Shown in pieces: positions 8,329 to 17,424 of a stretch of 64,000 nt of DNA. Within the stretch, counting starts at the first letter, position 1. Every line of letters begins with the position of its first letter. Where the stretch lies: NCBI RefSeq assembly GCF_900218015.1, contig NZ_UFQQ01000002.1:74506-138505 (forward strand), written 5' to 3'. The translations under genes and the position numbers were made by a program. Below the pieces are notes generated by a model. The model saw nothing but the letters and a program-made list of their open reading frames with translations. It made no database searches and was not told where the DNA came from. This DNA is from Rhodopseudomonas pentothenatexigens (GTDB taxonomy: Bacteria; Pseudomonadota; Alphaproteobacteria; Rhizobiales; Xanthobacteraceae).

Positions 8329-9105
8329 ATGACCCTGGTTCTGTCGGAGCGGCGCGGCGCCGTCGCGGTGCTGACGCTGAACAACCCGGCGCAATACAAC
8401 GCGATGCGCCGCGGCCTGCTCGGCGAGCTCGGCGCCGCATTGAACGCGGCGCTCGCCGACGACGCGGTGCGCGCCATCCTGCTGACCGGTGCCGGCAAAG
8501 GCTTCTGCGCCGGCGCTGCGCTCGGCAGCGAGACCTTCGAAGCCGGTGCCGAGGTGGCGCCGTGGATGCGCGCCGAGCTCAGCCCGGTGCTGGAAGCGAT
8601 GCGCGGCGCCGCCAAGCCGATCGTGGTTGCCGTCAACGGCCCCGCGGCCGGCGCCGGCGTCGGGCTGGCGCTCGCCGGCGACATCGTGCTGGCGGCGCGG
8701 TCGGCGAAGTTCGTGCTGAGCTTCGTCAAGCTCGGCGCCGCGCTCGATGCCGGCACCTCGTTGTTCGTGCAGCGCGCGATCGGCGTGGTCCGCGCCCGCG
8801 CGCTGGCGCTGCTCGGCCGGCCGCTGTCCGCCGAACAGGCCGAACAATCCGGACTGATCTTCCAGGCCGTCGACGACGACCACCTGATGGACGAAGCGAT
8901 GGCGATCGCCGAGCAGCTCGCTGCCGGCCCACCGATCGGCATCGGCCTGATCAAGCGCCAGATCGAAACCGCCTGGGCAGCCCCGCTCGCCGCGGTGCTG
9001 GACGACGAAGCCGAACAGCAGGGCCGCGCCTTCGTCACCGCGGACCTGCGCGAAGGCGCCGCCGCCTTCGTCGAGAAGCGCCCGGCCCGGTTCACCGGGC
9101 GCTAG
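8329..9105 (+). CDS. Enoyl-CoA hydratase/isomerase (crotonase fold)
   Basis: A 258-residue crotonase-family protein. The oxyanion-hole strand reads GAGKGFCAGAAL (residues 54-65), where the usual GADL has become GAAL; the second oxyanion segment is NGPAAGAGVGLALAGD. Position 140 is Asp (GAALDAGTS), at the site where hydratases carry Glu and isomerases of the PaaG/dienoyl-CoA type often carry Asp. This leans towards isomerase or ring-handling chemistry rather than simple hydration. It belongs to the same operon as the thiolase, MaoC pair, SDR and acyl-CoA dehydrogenase. Confidence 0.9.
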   Translation: MTLVLSERRGAVAVLTLNNPAQYNAMRRGLLGELGAALNAALADDAVRAILLTGAGKGFCAGAALGSETFEAGAEVAPWMRAELSPVLEAMRGAAKPIVVAVNGPAAGAGVGLALAGDIVLAARSAKFVLSFVKLGAALDAGTSLFVQRAIGVVRARALALLGRPLSAEQAEQSGLIFQAVDDDHLMDEAMAIAEQLAAGPPIGIGLIKRQIETAWAAPLAAVLDDEAEQQGRAFVTADLREGAAAFVEKRPARFTGR

Positions 9106-9259
9106 CCGCTCAGCAGCCGGATGCGCCGCCGGAGCGGACCGGCCGGCATCCGCTGCGATCTTCTGGATCAATCGGCCAACCAGATTGACGGCCGGCGCCA
9201 TGTCGCCGGCCCTGCGCGCGATCTACCGTCGGCCGTTTTGAACCGGCTGGAGATCACAC

Positions 9260-10447
9260 GTGGATTTTGAACTTTCCAAGGAGCAACGCGAGATCAAGGG
9301 GCGCGCAGCCGCCTTCGTCGAGGAGGTCTGCAAGCCGCTGGAAGACACCTGGGGCATCGACGACTACGCGGTGCCGCACGACGTCTTCATGGACGTGGTC
9401 CGCAAGTTTCGCGAGTACGGCTTCCGCGGCCTCGCCGTGCCGAAGGACGCCGGCGGCCAGGGGCTCGGCACCATGGCGAAATGCCTGGTGTACGAAGAGA
9501 TCGTCAAATCTCCGGTGATGCACGGCCTGCTGACGACGTGGTCGGGATTCCTCGATCCGCATCCGGCGCTGTACGTCGCGCCGGAATGGCAGAAGGAGGC
9601 CTATCTCTACCCGATCCTGAAAGAGGACAAGTTCTATCACATCAACATTTCGGAACCGGGCGCCGGCTCGGACGCCGCAGGGATCGAGACCACCGCGGTG
9701 CGCGACGGTGACAACTACGTCATCAACGGCATCAAACGCTGGGCGCCGCCGCCGAACCACCCCGGGATCACGCCGAAATATCTGCTGTGCTACGCCGTCA
9801 CCGATCCCGGCCGCGGCTACGAAGGCATCAGCCTGTTCCTGGTGGACTATCCCAATCCCGGCGTCTCGGTGCTGAAGGAATACACCACGATGGCTCCGGG
9901 AACTTATCTCGGCCGCAGCTGCGACTATCAGTACAAGGACTGCGTCGTCCCGGCCAAGAACATGCTCGGCGCCGAAGGCATGGGCTTCCGCTACATGATG
10001 GACCAACTCAACCGCAACCGCACCGTGATCGGTGCCCGGCTCACCGGCACCGCGCGCTGGGCGCAGGATCAGGCCGCCAAGCGCGCGCGCCAGCGCGAAA
10101 CCTTCGGCAAGCCGCTGTCGGAACGCCAGGCGATCCAATGGATGCTTGCCGAGTCGGAGATGGACCTCGAGCAGTCGCGGCTGATGGTCTACAAGACCGC
10201 CTGGATGCTCGATCAGGGCCTCGACGCCCGCAAGGAAGCCGCGATGGTGAAGTGCTTCGCCCCGCTCGCCGCCTGCCGCGTGATCGACCGCGCCATCCAG
10301 ATCCACGGCGGACTAGGCGTGCTGCAGGAAAGCCGGTTCGGCCAGCTCTATTTCCAGAGCCGGATCGCCCAGGTCGCCGAAGGCACCACCGAGGTGATGA
10401 AGATGACGATCGCCCGCGAGGTGCTGCGCGCCAGCATGGCCGGCTGA
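9260..10447 (+). CDS. Acyl-CoA dehydrogenase
   Basis: A 395-residue FAD-dependent acyl-CoA dehydrogenase that introduces the alpha-beta double bond and passes electrons to ETF. It shows the FAD/substrate signature ISEPGAGSDAAG, the ARQRETFGKPLSERQAIQ helix, HGGLGV, and the catalytic-base segment AEGTTE (Glu374). The start is a GTG at 9260 with GGAG 7 bases upstream; it gives MDFELSKEQREIK, the normal family start. A 154-base gap separates it from the hydratase gene, wider than the other spacings, so a second promoter is possible. It is the last gene of the operon and ends just before a bidirectional terminator. Confidence 0.94.
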   Translation: MDFELSKEQREIKGRAAAFVEEVCKPLEDTWGIDDYAVPHDVFMDVVRKFREYGFRGLAVPKDAGGQGLGTMAKCLVYEEIVKSPVMHGLLTTWSGFLDPHPALYVAPEWQKEAYLYPILKEDKFYHINISEPGAGSDAAGIETTAVRDGDNYVINGIKRWAPPPNHPGITPKYLLCYAVTDPGRGYEGISLFLVDYPNPGVSVLKEYTTMAPGTYLGRSCDYQYKDCVVPAKNMLGAEGMGFRYMMDQLNRNRTVIGARLTGTARWAQDQAAKRARQRETFGKPLSERQAIQWMLAESEMDLEQSRLMVYKTAWMLDQGLDARKEAAMVKCFAPLAACRVIDRAIQIHGGLGVLQESRFGQLYFQSRIAQVAEGTTEVMKMTIAREVLRASMAG

Positions 10448-10476
10448 TCACGACCGTCGCTCCCATAAAACGCAGA

Positions 10477-10507
10477 AACGCCCGGCTCGCGCCGGGCGTT
10501 GTTGTTT
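10477..10507. terminator. Bidirectional terminator between converging units
   Basis: A perfect 9-base stem (AACGCCCGG/CCGGGCGTT) with a 6-base loop is followed by GTTGTTT on the plus strand and preceded by A-rich sequence. It lies between the dehydrogenase stop and the stop of the leftward binding-protein gene. Confidence 0.75.
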
Positions 10508-10524
10508 GCGGATCTCTCGTCGGC

Positions 10525-11736
10525 CTACTTCTCGGCGTCGATCACGGTTCCGATCGGCTTCCACCTCGTCCCGTCGAACTGCATCAACTGCTCCTGGCTC
10601 ATCGGGGTGTAATGGGTGGCGCTGGTGTTGAGCTTGATGCCGGGGAGCAGGATCGGCAGTTCCAGATCCTTGATGCTGGCGGCCTGCTTCATCAGATTCT
10701 CACGGGTCAGATTGTCGCCGCACGCCCTCAAGACATGCTCAAAGGTCTGAGCCGTGGCATAGCCGAACACATAATAGGTCTCCGAAGGATCGGCGTTCGG
10801 CATGTATTGCTTCATGAAGTCAAGGTACTGCTTCATGCCGGGATCGTTGGCCCAGACCGGGTCGTTCGGGTCCTTGCGGAACGCGACCGTGATGACGCCC
10901 TTGGAGTTCTCCAGCCCAGCCGGCACCAGCGTGCTGGAGATCGAGCCGGCGGCGTCGCTCAGCAGATGCAGCGCCTCCCATTTCGTCTCGGTCATCTTCT
11001 TGATCGCCTGCGCCGAGAACTTCGGCGTCGAGATGTTCAGGAACACGTCGGCGCCGGTCGACTTCAGCAGCAAGATCTGCGAATCCACCGTCGGCTCGGT
11101 GACCTCGTAGCTGAGCTCCTTGAGGATCATGGAGTCGGCCTTGTCGCCGAGACCGTCGCGGAAACCCTTGGCATAGTCGCGGCCGAAATCGTCGTTCTGA
11201 TACAGCACGGCGACCTTGGCGTTCGGCCGCTCCTTGAGCAGATATTTGGCGTAGATCACGCCCTTGGCGTGGTTGTTCGGCTGCCAGCCCATCGACCACG
11301 GATAGGTCTTCGGCTCCGACACCCGGTTGGCGCCGGTGCCGAGGAACAGGCCCGGCACCTTCTTGACGTTGAGATACTTCTGGATCGCGAAATTGGTCGG
11401 CGATCCGAAAGTGCCGACGATCGCCAGCACCTCGTCGCTCTCGACCAGCCGGCGGGTCTGCTCGACCGCCTTGGACGGGCTGTAGCCGTCGTCGAGCGAG
11501 ATCAGGTTGATCTTGCGGCCGTTGACGCCGCCTTCTGCGTTGAGCTTCTCGAAATATGCCGTCATCGCCCGGCCGATCGCCGCGAAGCTCGACGCCGGAC
11601 CGCTGTACGGCATGGTCTGGCCGATCTTCACCTCGGTGTCGGTGACGCCGGGCCCGTAGTTCTTGGCGTCGGCATGCGCAGCCGCGGACACGGCGACGCA
11701 TGCCGCGGCGCATGCCGCTGCAATCAGCTTGTTCAT
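10525..11736 (-). CDS. Periplasmic substrate-binding protein, branched-chain-type ABC transporter (second)
   Basis: A 403-residue Peripla_BP_6 protein with a Sec signal peptide (MNKLIAAACAAACVAVSAAA, cleavage probably after AHA). The ATG at 11734-11736 is clear because the frame upstream is only the antisense-type shadow of the ligase gene. The mature protein starts NYGPGVTDTEVKIGQTMPYS, the typical entry into the first Rossmann-like lobe. It lies 35 bases downstream of a CoA ligase gene and is probably co-transcribed with it. No permease or ATPase is adjacent, so it may deliver ligand to the LivH system on the left or to another set elsewhere. Ligand unknown. Confidence 0.93.
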   Translation of the reverse strand: MNKLIAAACAAACVAVSAAAHADAKNYGPGVTDTEVKIGQTMPYSGPASSFAAIGRAMTAYFEKLNAEGGVNGRKINLISLDDGYSPSKAVEQTRRLVESDEVLAIVGTFGSPTNFAIQKYLNVKKVPGLFLGTGANRVSEPKTYPWSMGWQPNNHAKGVIYAKYLLKERPNAKVAVLYQNDDFGRDYAKGFRDGLGDKADSMILKELSYEVTEPTVDSQILLLKSTGADVFLNISTPKFSAQAIKKMTETKWEALHLLSDAAGSISSTLVPAGLENSKGVITVAFRKDPNDPVWANDPGMKQYLDFMKQYMPNADPSETYYVFGYATAQTFEHVLRACGDNLTRENLMKQAASIKDLELPILLPGIKLNTSATHYTPMSQEQLMQFDGTRWKPIGTVIDAEK

Positions 11737-11771
11737 GGTGTTGTCCTGTCGCTGGTGGAGGAAGGATTGAT

Positions 11772-13298
11772 TCAGGCGGGCTGCAGATAGCGCCGCTTCA
11801 GCACGTGCTTGAACAGCTTGCCGTTCTCCTGGCGAGGCAGTTCGGTTTCGAAGTCGATCGATCGCGGGCACTTCACGTGAGAGAGCTGTTCGCGGCAGAA
11901 CGCCATCAGGTCCTGCGCCAGCCTTGGCGTCGCCAGCGACGGATCCTTGAGCTGGACCACCGCCTTGACCTCTTCGCCGTACTCGACGTTCGGGACGCCG
12001 AACACCGCGACGTCGGCGACCAGCGGATGCAGTGCCAGGCAGTTCTCGATCTCGGCCGGATAGATGTTGACGCCGCCCGAGATGATCATGTGCGAGCGGC
12101 GGTCGGTGAGATACAGGAAGCCGTCCTGGTCGAGATAGCCGACGTCGCCGATCGTCGACCAGCCGAGCGCGTTGCGCGACCGCGCGGTCTTGTCCGGATC
12201 GTTGTGATAGACGAAGCTCGGCCCGTCGAAATACACGTCGCCGATCTCGCCGGGTCCAAGTTCGTTGTGATCCTCGTCGAGAATGTGGATGGTGCCGACG
12301 CAGGCCCGCCCGACCGAGCCGCGATGGCTGAGCCAGTCGGCGCTGGAGATACAGGTGGCGCCGTTGCGCTCCGAGCCGGCGTAGTATTCCCACACGATCG
12401 GTCCCCACCAGGCGATCATCCGCTCCTTCAGTTCCGGCGGGCACGGCGCGGCGGCGTGGATGGCGCAGGCGTGCGACGACAGGTCGTAGCTGGCGCGGAC
12501 GTCGTCCGGCAGCGCCAGCAACCGGAACAGCATGGTCGGGACCCACTGGCTGTGGGTGATGCGATAGCGTTCGATCGCCGCCAGCGCCTGCTCGGCGGCG
12601 AACTTCGTCATCACCACCGCGGTGCCGCCGCTCTCCAGCGTCCGCATGGTGAAGCGCAGCGGTGCGCCGTGATACAGCGGCGCCGGCGACAGATACACGG
12701 TGTCGTCGTCGAAGCCGAAATTCTCCCGCACCCAATCGCCGGAGGCCTGCGCCTGACGCAGATTGGCGAACAGCGGCTGCTTGATGCCCTTCGGCTTGCC
12801 GGTGGTGCCGGACGAATAGAAGAAGTCCTTGCCGACCGGCCCGTCCGGGATCTCGATCATGCGGTCGAATCGCGTCAACTCGCGGGCGTAGTCCAGCCCG
12901 CCGACGACCTCGTCGCCGATCACGATGATGGTGCAGCCGTGCGGATTGTCGGCGGCGAGCGCGCGCATCACCTCGCCGAAGCGCGCCCCGACGAACAGCA
13001 GCTTGGCGCCGCTGTCACGGACGATATAGGCGGCCTCCTCCGGCTTCAGATGCGTCGAGACCGGGGTGTAGTACACGCCATGGCGCCGCGCGCCCCACAG
13101 CAGCTCGAAATAGCGCAGATCGTTGTCGAGCAGCACGGCGATGCCGTCGCCGGCCGACAGGCCCATCCACATCAGCAGCTGCGTGACTGCGTTGGCGCGG
13201 CGATCGAGCTCCCGATAGTTGATGGTGTCGTCACCGAATGCGATCCGGGTGGCAATCTTGTCGGGATGGCGCTCGGCCCATTGTCTTAGAATCGGCAT
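11772..13298 (-). CDS. Acyl-CoA synthetase (AMP-forming), second
   Basis: A 508-residue ANL-superfamily ligase. It has the A3 motif YSSGTTGKPKG (161-171), an A5-like YYAGSERNG in place of the usual YGxTE, the WSTIGDVGY motif, the hinge RRSHMIISGGVNIYPAE and the catalytic lysine in ENGKLFKHVLK (Lys494). The substitution in A5 and low similarity to the ligase at 2922-4478 suggest a different acid substrate. It starts directly after the AraC-type regulator gene (100-base gap) and is followed by a binding-protein gene, forming a regulator-ligase-receptor set on one strand. Confidence 0.92.
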   Translation of the reverse strand: MPILRQWAERHPDKIATRIAFGDDTINYRELDRRANAVTQLLMWMGLSAGDGIAVLLDNDLRYFELLWGARRHGVYYTPVSTHLKPEEAAYIVRDSGAKLLFVGARFGEVMRALAADNPHGCTIIVIGDEVVGGLDYARELTRFDRMIEIPDGPVGKDFFYSSGTTGKPKGIKQPLFANLRQAQASGDWVRENFGFDDDTVYLSPAPLYHGAPLRFTMRTLESGGTAVVMTKFAAEQALAAIERYRITHSQWVPTMLFRLLALPDDVRASYDLSSHACAIHAAAPCPPELKERMIAWWGPIVWEYYAGSERNGATCISSADWLSHRGSVGRACVGTIHILDEDHNELGPGEIGDVYFDGPSFVYHNDPDKTARSRNALGWSTIGDVGYLDQDGFLYLTDRRSHMIISGGVNIYPAEIENCLALHPLVADVAVFGVPNVEYGEEVKAVVQLKDPSLATPRLAQDLMAFCREQLSHVKCPRSIDFETELPRQENGKLFKHVLKRRYLQPA

Positions 13299-13398
13299 CT
13301 CTTCCCCGTTGGCGGCTCTGATGGGCCAGTTGCGGGGAGTATCCGGTCAAACGCGGCTCGGCTGAATGACCGTGCGCGCCATTTCGGTTGGCGGAATC

Positions 13399-14475
13399 CT
13401 ACGCCGTCCCGGAGGCCTGTGCGGAGCGGTCGCGAAATTCGCCGGGTGCCAGCCCGGTCCAACGCCGGAACGCGCGGTGGAAGGTGCTGAGTTCGGAAAA
13501 GCCGAGCGACAGCGCGATCTCCTCCAGCGACAGCCGCGATTTCTTCAGCATGTGGGTGGCCACATCGCGCCGCACCTGATCCTTGATCTCCTGAAACCCG
13601 ACCTGCTGTTCGTCGAGCAGGCGACGCCGCAGCGTCTGCGGCGACATTGCCAGCATGGCGGCGACGTCTTCCAGCGACAGCGGTCGCTTCAGATTGCGGC
13701 GCAGGAGACCGCGGACGCGTTCGGCGACGCTGGCGTCGTCGCGATAGCGCACCAGCAGCGCGCTCGGCATCGAGGCGAGGAACCGCCGCAACCGCTGTTC
13801 ATCGGGCATGATCGGCAGATCGAGCAGTTCGGCGTCGAACCTGATCTCGGTGCGCGGCTGATCGAACAGCATCGGCACCTGGTACACCGGCTCGAGTTCG
13901 GAGCTGAACGCCTCCTCCGGGAACACGTAGTGCACCGTGATCAGCGGCAGCCGGCGGCCGACCAGCCAGCACATCAAACCGTAGGTGAACATCAGGATCG
14001 CACCGTTCACCATGCGGCGGCGCTTCGGCTGCCCGATCGTGTCAGTAACGTAGACCGAGGCATCGTGCTCGCCTTCGGCGAGCCGCACGACGAAATCGTC
14101 GACCGCCAGATGATAGAACTGGCAGCCGATCCGGATCGCTTCGCGCAGATTGGCGCAGTGGATCAGCAGCCGGCACATCATCCGGAAGGTGCCGGGCTTG
14201 ATCGGTCGGCTGCCGAGCAGCCACATCTCGTCGCGCGTTACCCGTGTCAGGGTGGCGATCATCCGCGCGAATTGCTCCTGCGGCAGCCGCGCGCCCGGCT
14301 CGTCGAGCTGGTCAGCGGCGATCCCGGCGCGCGCCAGCAATTTGTCGATATCGTATCCCGCCTCGCGCACCCCGCTGAGGATCAGCCCGACATAGCCGGT
14401 ATCGATCGCAGAGCGGGATGTGGCGCCACGAAGGGTTCGGCGCGGGCGTTTGGCAATGTGCGGCATGGCCGGCAT
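13399..14475 (-). CDS. AraC-family transcriptional regulator
   Basis: A 358-residue regulator with an N-terminal ligand/oligomerisation domain of the Arabinose_bd type (about residues 30-220) and a C-terminal pair of AraC helix-turn-helix motifs (from RRNLKRPLSLEDVAAMLAMS through LSLEEIALSLGFSELSTFHR and RRWTGLAPGEFR). The start is uncertain: ATGs at 14475 and 14466 are both possible and neither has a strong ribosome site. It is encoded upstream of, and on the same strand as, the second ligase and binding protein, which it probably activates in response to their substrate. It diverges from the quinone reductase gene across 132 bases. Confidence 0.9.
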   Translation of the reverse strand: MPAMPHIAKRPRRTLRGATSRSAIDTGYVGLILSGVREAGYDIDKLLARAGIAADQLDEPGARLPQEQFARMIATLTRVTRDEMWLLGSRPIKPGTFRMMCRLLIHCANLREAIRIGCQFYHLAVDDFVVRLAEGEHDASVYVTDTIGQPKRRRMVNGAILMFTYGLMCWLVGRRLPLITVHYVFPEEAFSSELEPVYQVPMLFDQPRTEIRFDAELLDLPIMPDEQRLRRFLASMPSALLVRYRDDASVAERVRGLLRRNLKRPLSLEDVAAMLAMSPQTLRRRLLDEQQVGFQEIKDQVRRDVATHMLKKSRLSLEEIALSLGFSELSTFHRAFRRWTGLAPGEFRDRSAQASGTA

Positions 14476-14607
14476 GTTAGCGACCCGCCCGCACGGCCGC
14501 CAGCGCCGAACTGGAGCCGACGGCCAACGCAAACGGGCGATCCGGTCATTGCATCACCGGTGGCGGAGATAGATGCCGGGGTGGTGAGCCATCAAGGAGG
14601 CGGAGCC

Positions 14608-15594
14608 ATGCGCGCGTTGCTGAGTTGCGAGCCGGGAGGCCCGGACAGCCTGAAACTGCTTGACGTCGCCGAGCCGGTCGCGGGCCCCCGCCAAGTGGTG
14701 ATCGCGGTGAAGGCGTGTGGCGTCAACTATCCGGATCTTTTGACCATCCAGGACCTGTATCAGGTCAAGACTGCACGGCCGTTCGCGCCGGGCGCGGAGA
14801 TCGCCGGCGTGGTGACCTCGCTCGGAGCTGAAGTTGACGAATTCGCGGTCGGCGACCGCGTCGCGGCGCGGATCGGCACCGGCGGCATGGCCGAAGCCGT
14901 CGCCGTCGACGTCGGGCGCTGTGCTCCGATTGCGGACGGGATGTCGTTCGTCGACGCCGCGGTGATGCAGTTCACCTTCGAAACCGCGCTGTACGCGCTG
15001 CGCAACCGCGCAGGGTTGCAGCCGGGTGAAACCGCGCTGATCCTCGGCGGCGGTGGCGGCGTCGGCATCGCCGCGGTGCAGGTCGCGCGCAATCTCGGCG
15101 CAACGGTGATCGCGGCGGCCTCCTCCGAGGAGAAGCTGGCCTTCGCCCGCTCCCACGGCGCCACCGGTGGTGTGCTGTATCCGACCGACACCCCGCAGGA
15201 CCGCAAGGCGGTCGGACAGCGCTTCAAGGAGGCGGTCGGCGGCGGAGCCGACGTGGTGATCGATCCGGTGGGCGGCTGGCTGACGGACCCGGCGATTCGC
15301 TGCATCGCCGATGGCGGCCGCTACGTCGTGCTCGGCTTCACTGCCGGCATTCCGTCGCTGCCGCTCAATCTCCCGCTGCTGAAGAACTGCGACGTGCTCG
15401 GCGTCAATTGGCGGACCTTCACGCTGACCCAGCCGGAGGCGCTCCGCGACAACAAGAGCCAGCTCGAGCGTTGGTACGCCGAAGGCCTGCTGTCGTCCGG
15501 CATCACCGCAGAATTCGCGCTTGCCGACGGCGGTCGTGCGATCCAGCGCCTCGCCGAGCGCAGCGCCGTCGGCAAAGTGGTGGTGGTGATGTGA
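14608..15594 (+). CDS. NADPH:quinone oxidoreductase (zeta-crystallin-like MDR)
   Basis: A 328-residue medium-chain reductase without the zinc ligands of alcohol dehydrogenases. It has the GroES-like N-terminal half (CGVNYPDLLTIQDLYQ, PFAPGAEIAGVV) and a Rossmann half with GGGGGVGIAAVQ. The ATG at 14608 has AAGGAGG 7 bases upstream, so this start is firm; the longer open frame to its left is antisense to the AraC gene. Such enzymes reduce quinones or enoyl thioesters with NADPH. The gene points away from the AraC regulator and might be controlled by it, but a role in the neighbouring acid pathway is only a guess. Confidence 0.9.
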   Translation: MRALLSCEPGGPDSLKLLDVAEPVAGPRQVVIAVKACGVNYPDLLTIQDLYQVKTARPFAPGAEIAGVVTSLGAEVDEFAVGDRVAARIGTGGMAEAVAVDVGRCAPIADGMSFVDAAVMQFTFETALYALRNRAGLQPGETALILGGGGGVGIAAVQVARNLGATVIAAASSEEKLAFARSHGATGGVLYPTDTPQDRKAVGQRFKEAVGGGADVVIDPVGGWLTDPAIRCIADGGRYVVLGFTAGIPSLPLNLPLLKNCDVLGVNWRTFTLTQPEALRDNKSQLERWYAEGLLSSGITAEFALADGGRAIQRLAERSAVGKVVVVM

Positions 15595-15750
15595 CGAAGC
15601 CCGGCAGCGTGAGCTGACCCGAGCATCCATCCAGATGCCGCGAGAGATTCGGCAGGCTGAGGCCCGCGCGGCTTGCCTGATGGCGATCGGCTCACGATCC
15701 GAGGGCCACTCATCGCCACCCGGCTACGGACCCTAACCCATTGAAATCGC

Positions 15751-15824
15751 TGGAGCGGGTGAAGGGAATCGAACCCTCGTATTCAGCTTGGAAGGCTGCT
15801 GCTCTACCATTGAGCTACACCCGC
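15751..15824 (-). tRNA. tRNA-Gly (anticodon TCC)
   Basis: The minus strand gives a 74-base cloverleaf including encoded CCA. The acceptor arms GCGGGTG and CACCCGC pair perfectly, the D-arm has AGCTCAATGGTAGAGC, the anticodon loop is CTTCCAA with anticodon TCC, and the T-arm loop is GGTTCGATTCC. The discriminator base is T. Confidence 0.97.
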
Positions 15825-16040
15825 AATGCAGCCCCCGTAACACGTTAGGCGCGGCCTCTCAACTCCTCTCGCTGGCGCACCGCAACTTCGTGGCCCCACC
15901 GCCCGCCCTCCGCCGGCTGCTCGGCGCCCGCCCTTTCAGCCGCCACCTCCACGCGCGCTTCAGCGCCGGCGGAACAGAATCGGTTGTCCCTGGTTTTCCG
16001 GTCCAGCCGCAGGAGGCGGATGATTGGAGCGGAGGCGACG

Positions 16041-16550
16041 ATGGGATTCTTCAGCAAGGACATTCAGACGATGGAGGACCTGCTGCTGCACGGCCTCCGC
16101 GACATCTATTACGCCGAGCAGCAGATCACCAAGGCGCTGCCGAAGATGATCGAGCAGGCCACCAATCGCGACCTGTCGCAGGGCCTGAAGGCGCATCTGG
16201 AAGAGACGCAGAAGCAGATCGAGCGGCTCGATCAGGTGTTCAAGAAGCTCGGCGAGAAGCCGTCGGGGATCAACTGCCCGGCGATCGACGGCCTGATCAA
16301 GGAAGCCGACGAAACTGCCGGCGAGATCGCCGACAAGACCGTGCTCGACGCCGCCATCGTGGCGAACGCGCAGGCGGTCGAGCACTACGAGATCGCCCGC
16401 TACGGCACGCTGATCGCCTGGGCCGAGGAGCTCGGTCACGACGACATCGTGCGCTTCCTGACCACCAATCTCAACGAGGAAAAGGCGGCCAACACCAAGC
16501 TCAACACCGTGGCGCTCCGCAAGGGCGTCAACCGCAAAGCCGCAAGCTGA
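16041..16550 (+). CDS. DUF892 (YciE/YciF-like) ferritin-fold protein
   Basis: A 169-residue protein of the DUF892 family, a four-helix bundle related to ferritins and rubrerythrins and often stress induced. It begins MGFFSKDIQTMEDLLLHGLR, followed by DIYYAEQQITKALPKM, the classic family signature whose acidic residues and His/Glu pairs (HLEETQ, VEHYEIARY, EELGH) could bind two metals. The start at 16041 has GGAGG 5 bases upstream. It lies 14 bases from the DUF4142 gene, with which it is surely co-transcribed. Its biochemical activity is not established for the family. Confidence 0.92.
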   Translation: MGFFSKDIQTMEDLLLHGLRDIYYAEQQITKALPKMIEQATNRDLSQGLKAHLEETQKQIERLDQVFKKLGEKPSGINCPAIDGLIKEADETAGEIADKTVLDAAIVANAQAVEHYEIARYGTLIAWAEELGHDDIVRFLTTNLNEEKAANTKLNTVALRKGVNRKAAS

Positions 16551-16564
16551 AAGGAAACCACATC

Positions 16565-17131
16565 ATGAACCGTACCGCACTCGTTCTCGGCTGCCTGCTG
16601 ATCGCAAGCCCGGCGCTGGCGCAATCGGTCACCGAGAAAACCGGTATCAACTCGGTGCTCGGAGTCTCGCCGTCCACCGCGGATTTCGTCAAGCAGGTTG
16701 CGATCAGCGACATGTTCGAGATCCAGTCGAACCAGCTCGCCGAACGTAAGGGCAACGCCGCCGAGCAGGCGTTCGCCAAGCAGATGATCACGGACCACAC
16801 CAAGACTTCGAGCGAGCTGAAGTCGCTGGTCTCGGACGGCAAGGTCAAGGCCGAGCTTCCGACCGCGCTGGATTCGGCCCACCAGGACAAGCTCGACAAG
16901 CTGAAGAACGCCAACGGCGCCGAGTTCAGCGAGACCTTCGACGAGCAGCAGGTCGAGGCCCACGAAAACGCGGTGTCGCTGTTCGAACGCTACGCCAAGG
17001 GCGGCGACAACGACGCGCTGAAAAACTGGGCCGGCACCACGCTGCCGAAGCTGCAACACCATCTGCAGATGGCCAAGCAGCTGGAGCGTGATCGCACCAA
17101 CACCACCTCGCAGTCCAAGTCGGCCAAGTAA
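16565..17131 (+). CDS. Exported DUF4142 protein
   Basis: A 188-residue protein with a signal peptide (MNRTALVLGCLLIASPALAQ, cleavage probably after ALA) and a DUF4142 helical domain (about 30-175), recognisable from AFAKQMITDHTKTSSELKSL and the conserved HENAVSLFERYAKGG and LPKLQHHLQMAKQLE stretches. The family is a periplasmic ferritin-like helical bundle of unknown function, common in alphaproteobacteria. It has AAGGAAA 9 bases upstream and follows the DUF892 gene, so the pair puts a cytoplasmic and a periplasmic helical-bundle protein in one operon, perhaps as an oxidative or osmotic stress set. Confidence 0.9.
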   Translation: MNRTALVLGCLLIASPALAQSVTEKTGINSVLGVSPSTADFVKQVAISDMFEIQSNQLAERKGNAAEQAFAKQMITDHTKTSSELKSLVSDGKVKAELPTALDSAHQDKLDKLKNANGAEFSETFDEQQVEAHENAVSLFERYAKGGDNDALKNWAGTTLPKLQHHLQMAKQLERDRTNTTSQSKSAK

Positions 17132-17152
17132 CGGACGCGAAGCGACGTTCTG

Positions 17153-17181
17153 CGGCCCGGCCGGATCATCGTGCCGGGCCG
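17153..17181 (+). terminator. GC hairpin after the DUF4142 gene
   Basis: A 9-base stem CGGCCCGGC/GCCGGGCCG with an 11-base loop starts 21 bases after the stop. There is no T tract, so termination is uncertain; it might only stabilise the message. Confidence 0.45.
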
Positions 17182-17424
17182 TCACCGCCGTGTCTTTCAC
17201 CTCGGTGTAGAACGGCGGCACGATTGACCGGCCCCCGCGGGGCCCGACCTGATCAAGATGGACGGGCACCGACCTCCGGACCGATGGGAACCGGATTCCG
17301 GCTTCCCGCATTGTCGGTAAAGACCGTATGGGGGACTTAAATCAATGACGACTAGATCGGCGTGTTTCCTGTTCGGGCGCGCCCGCCGCGCTCGCCCCGC
17401 CCCTCTCGCGGCGGAGGGCGGTCG

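Noticed and set aside
10525..12735. A 736-codon minus-strand frame as one fused protein
   Set aside because: Only its last 403 codons are the binding protein with a clear signal peptide. The first part is an out-of-frame reading of the CoA ligase gene.
13366..14607. An N-terminal extension of the quinone reductase
   Set aside because: It lies antisense to the AraC gene, and a strong AAGGAGG ribosome site marks the ATG at 14608.
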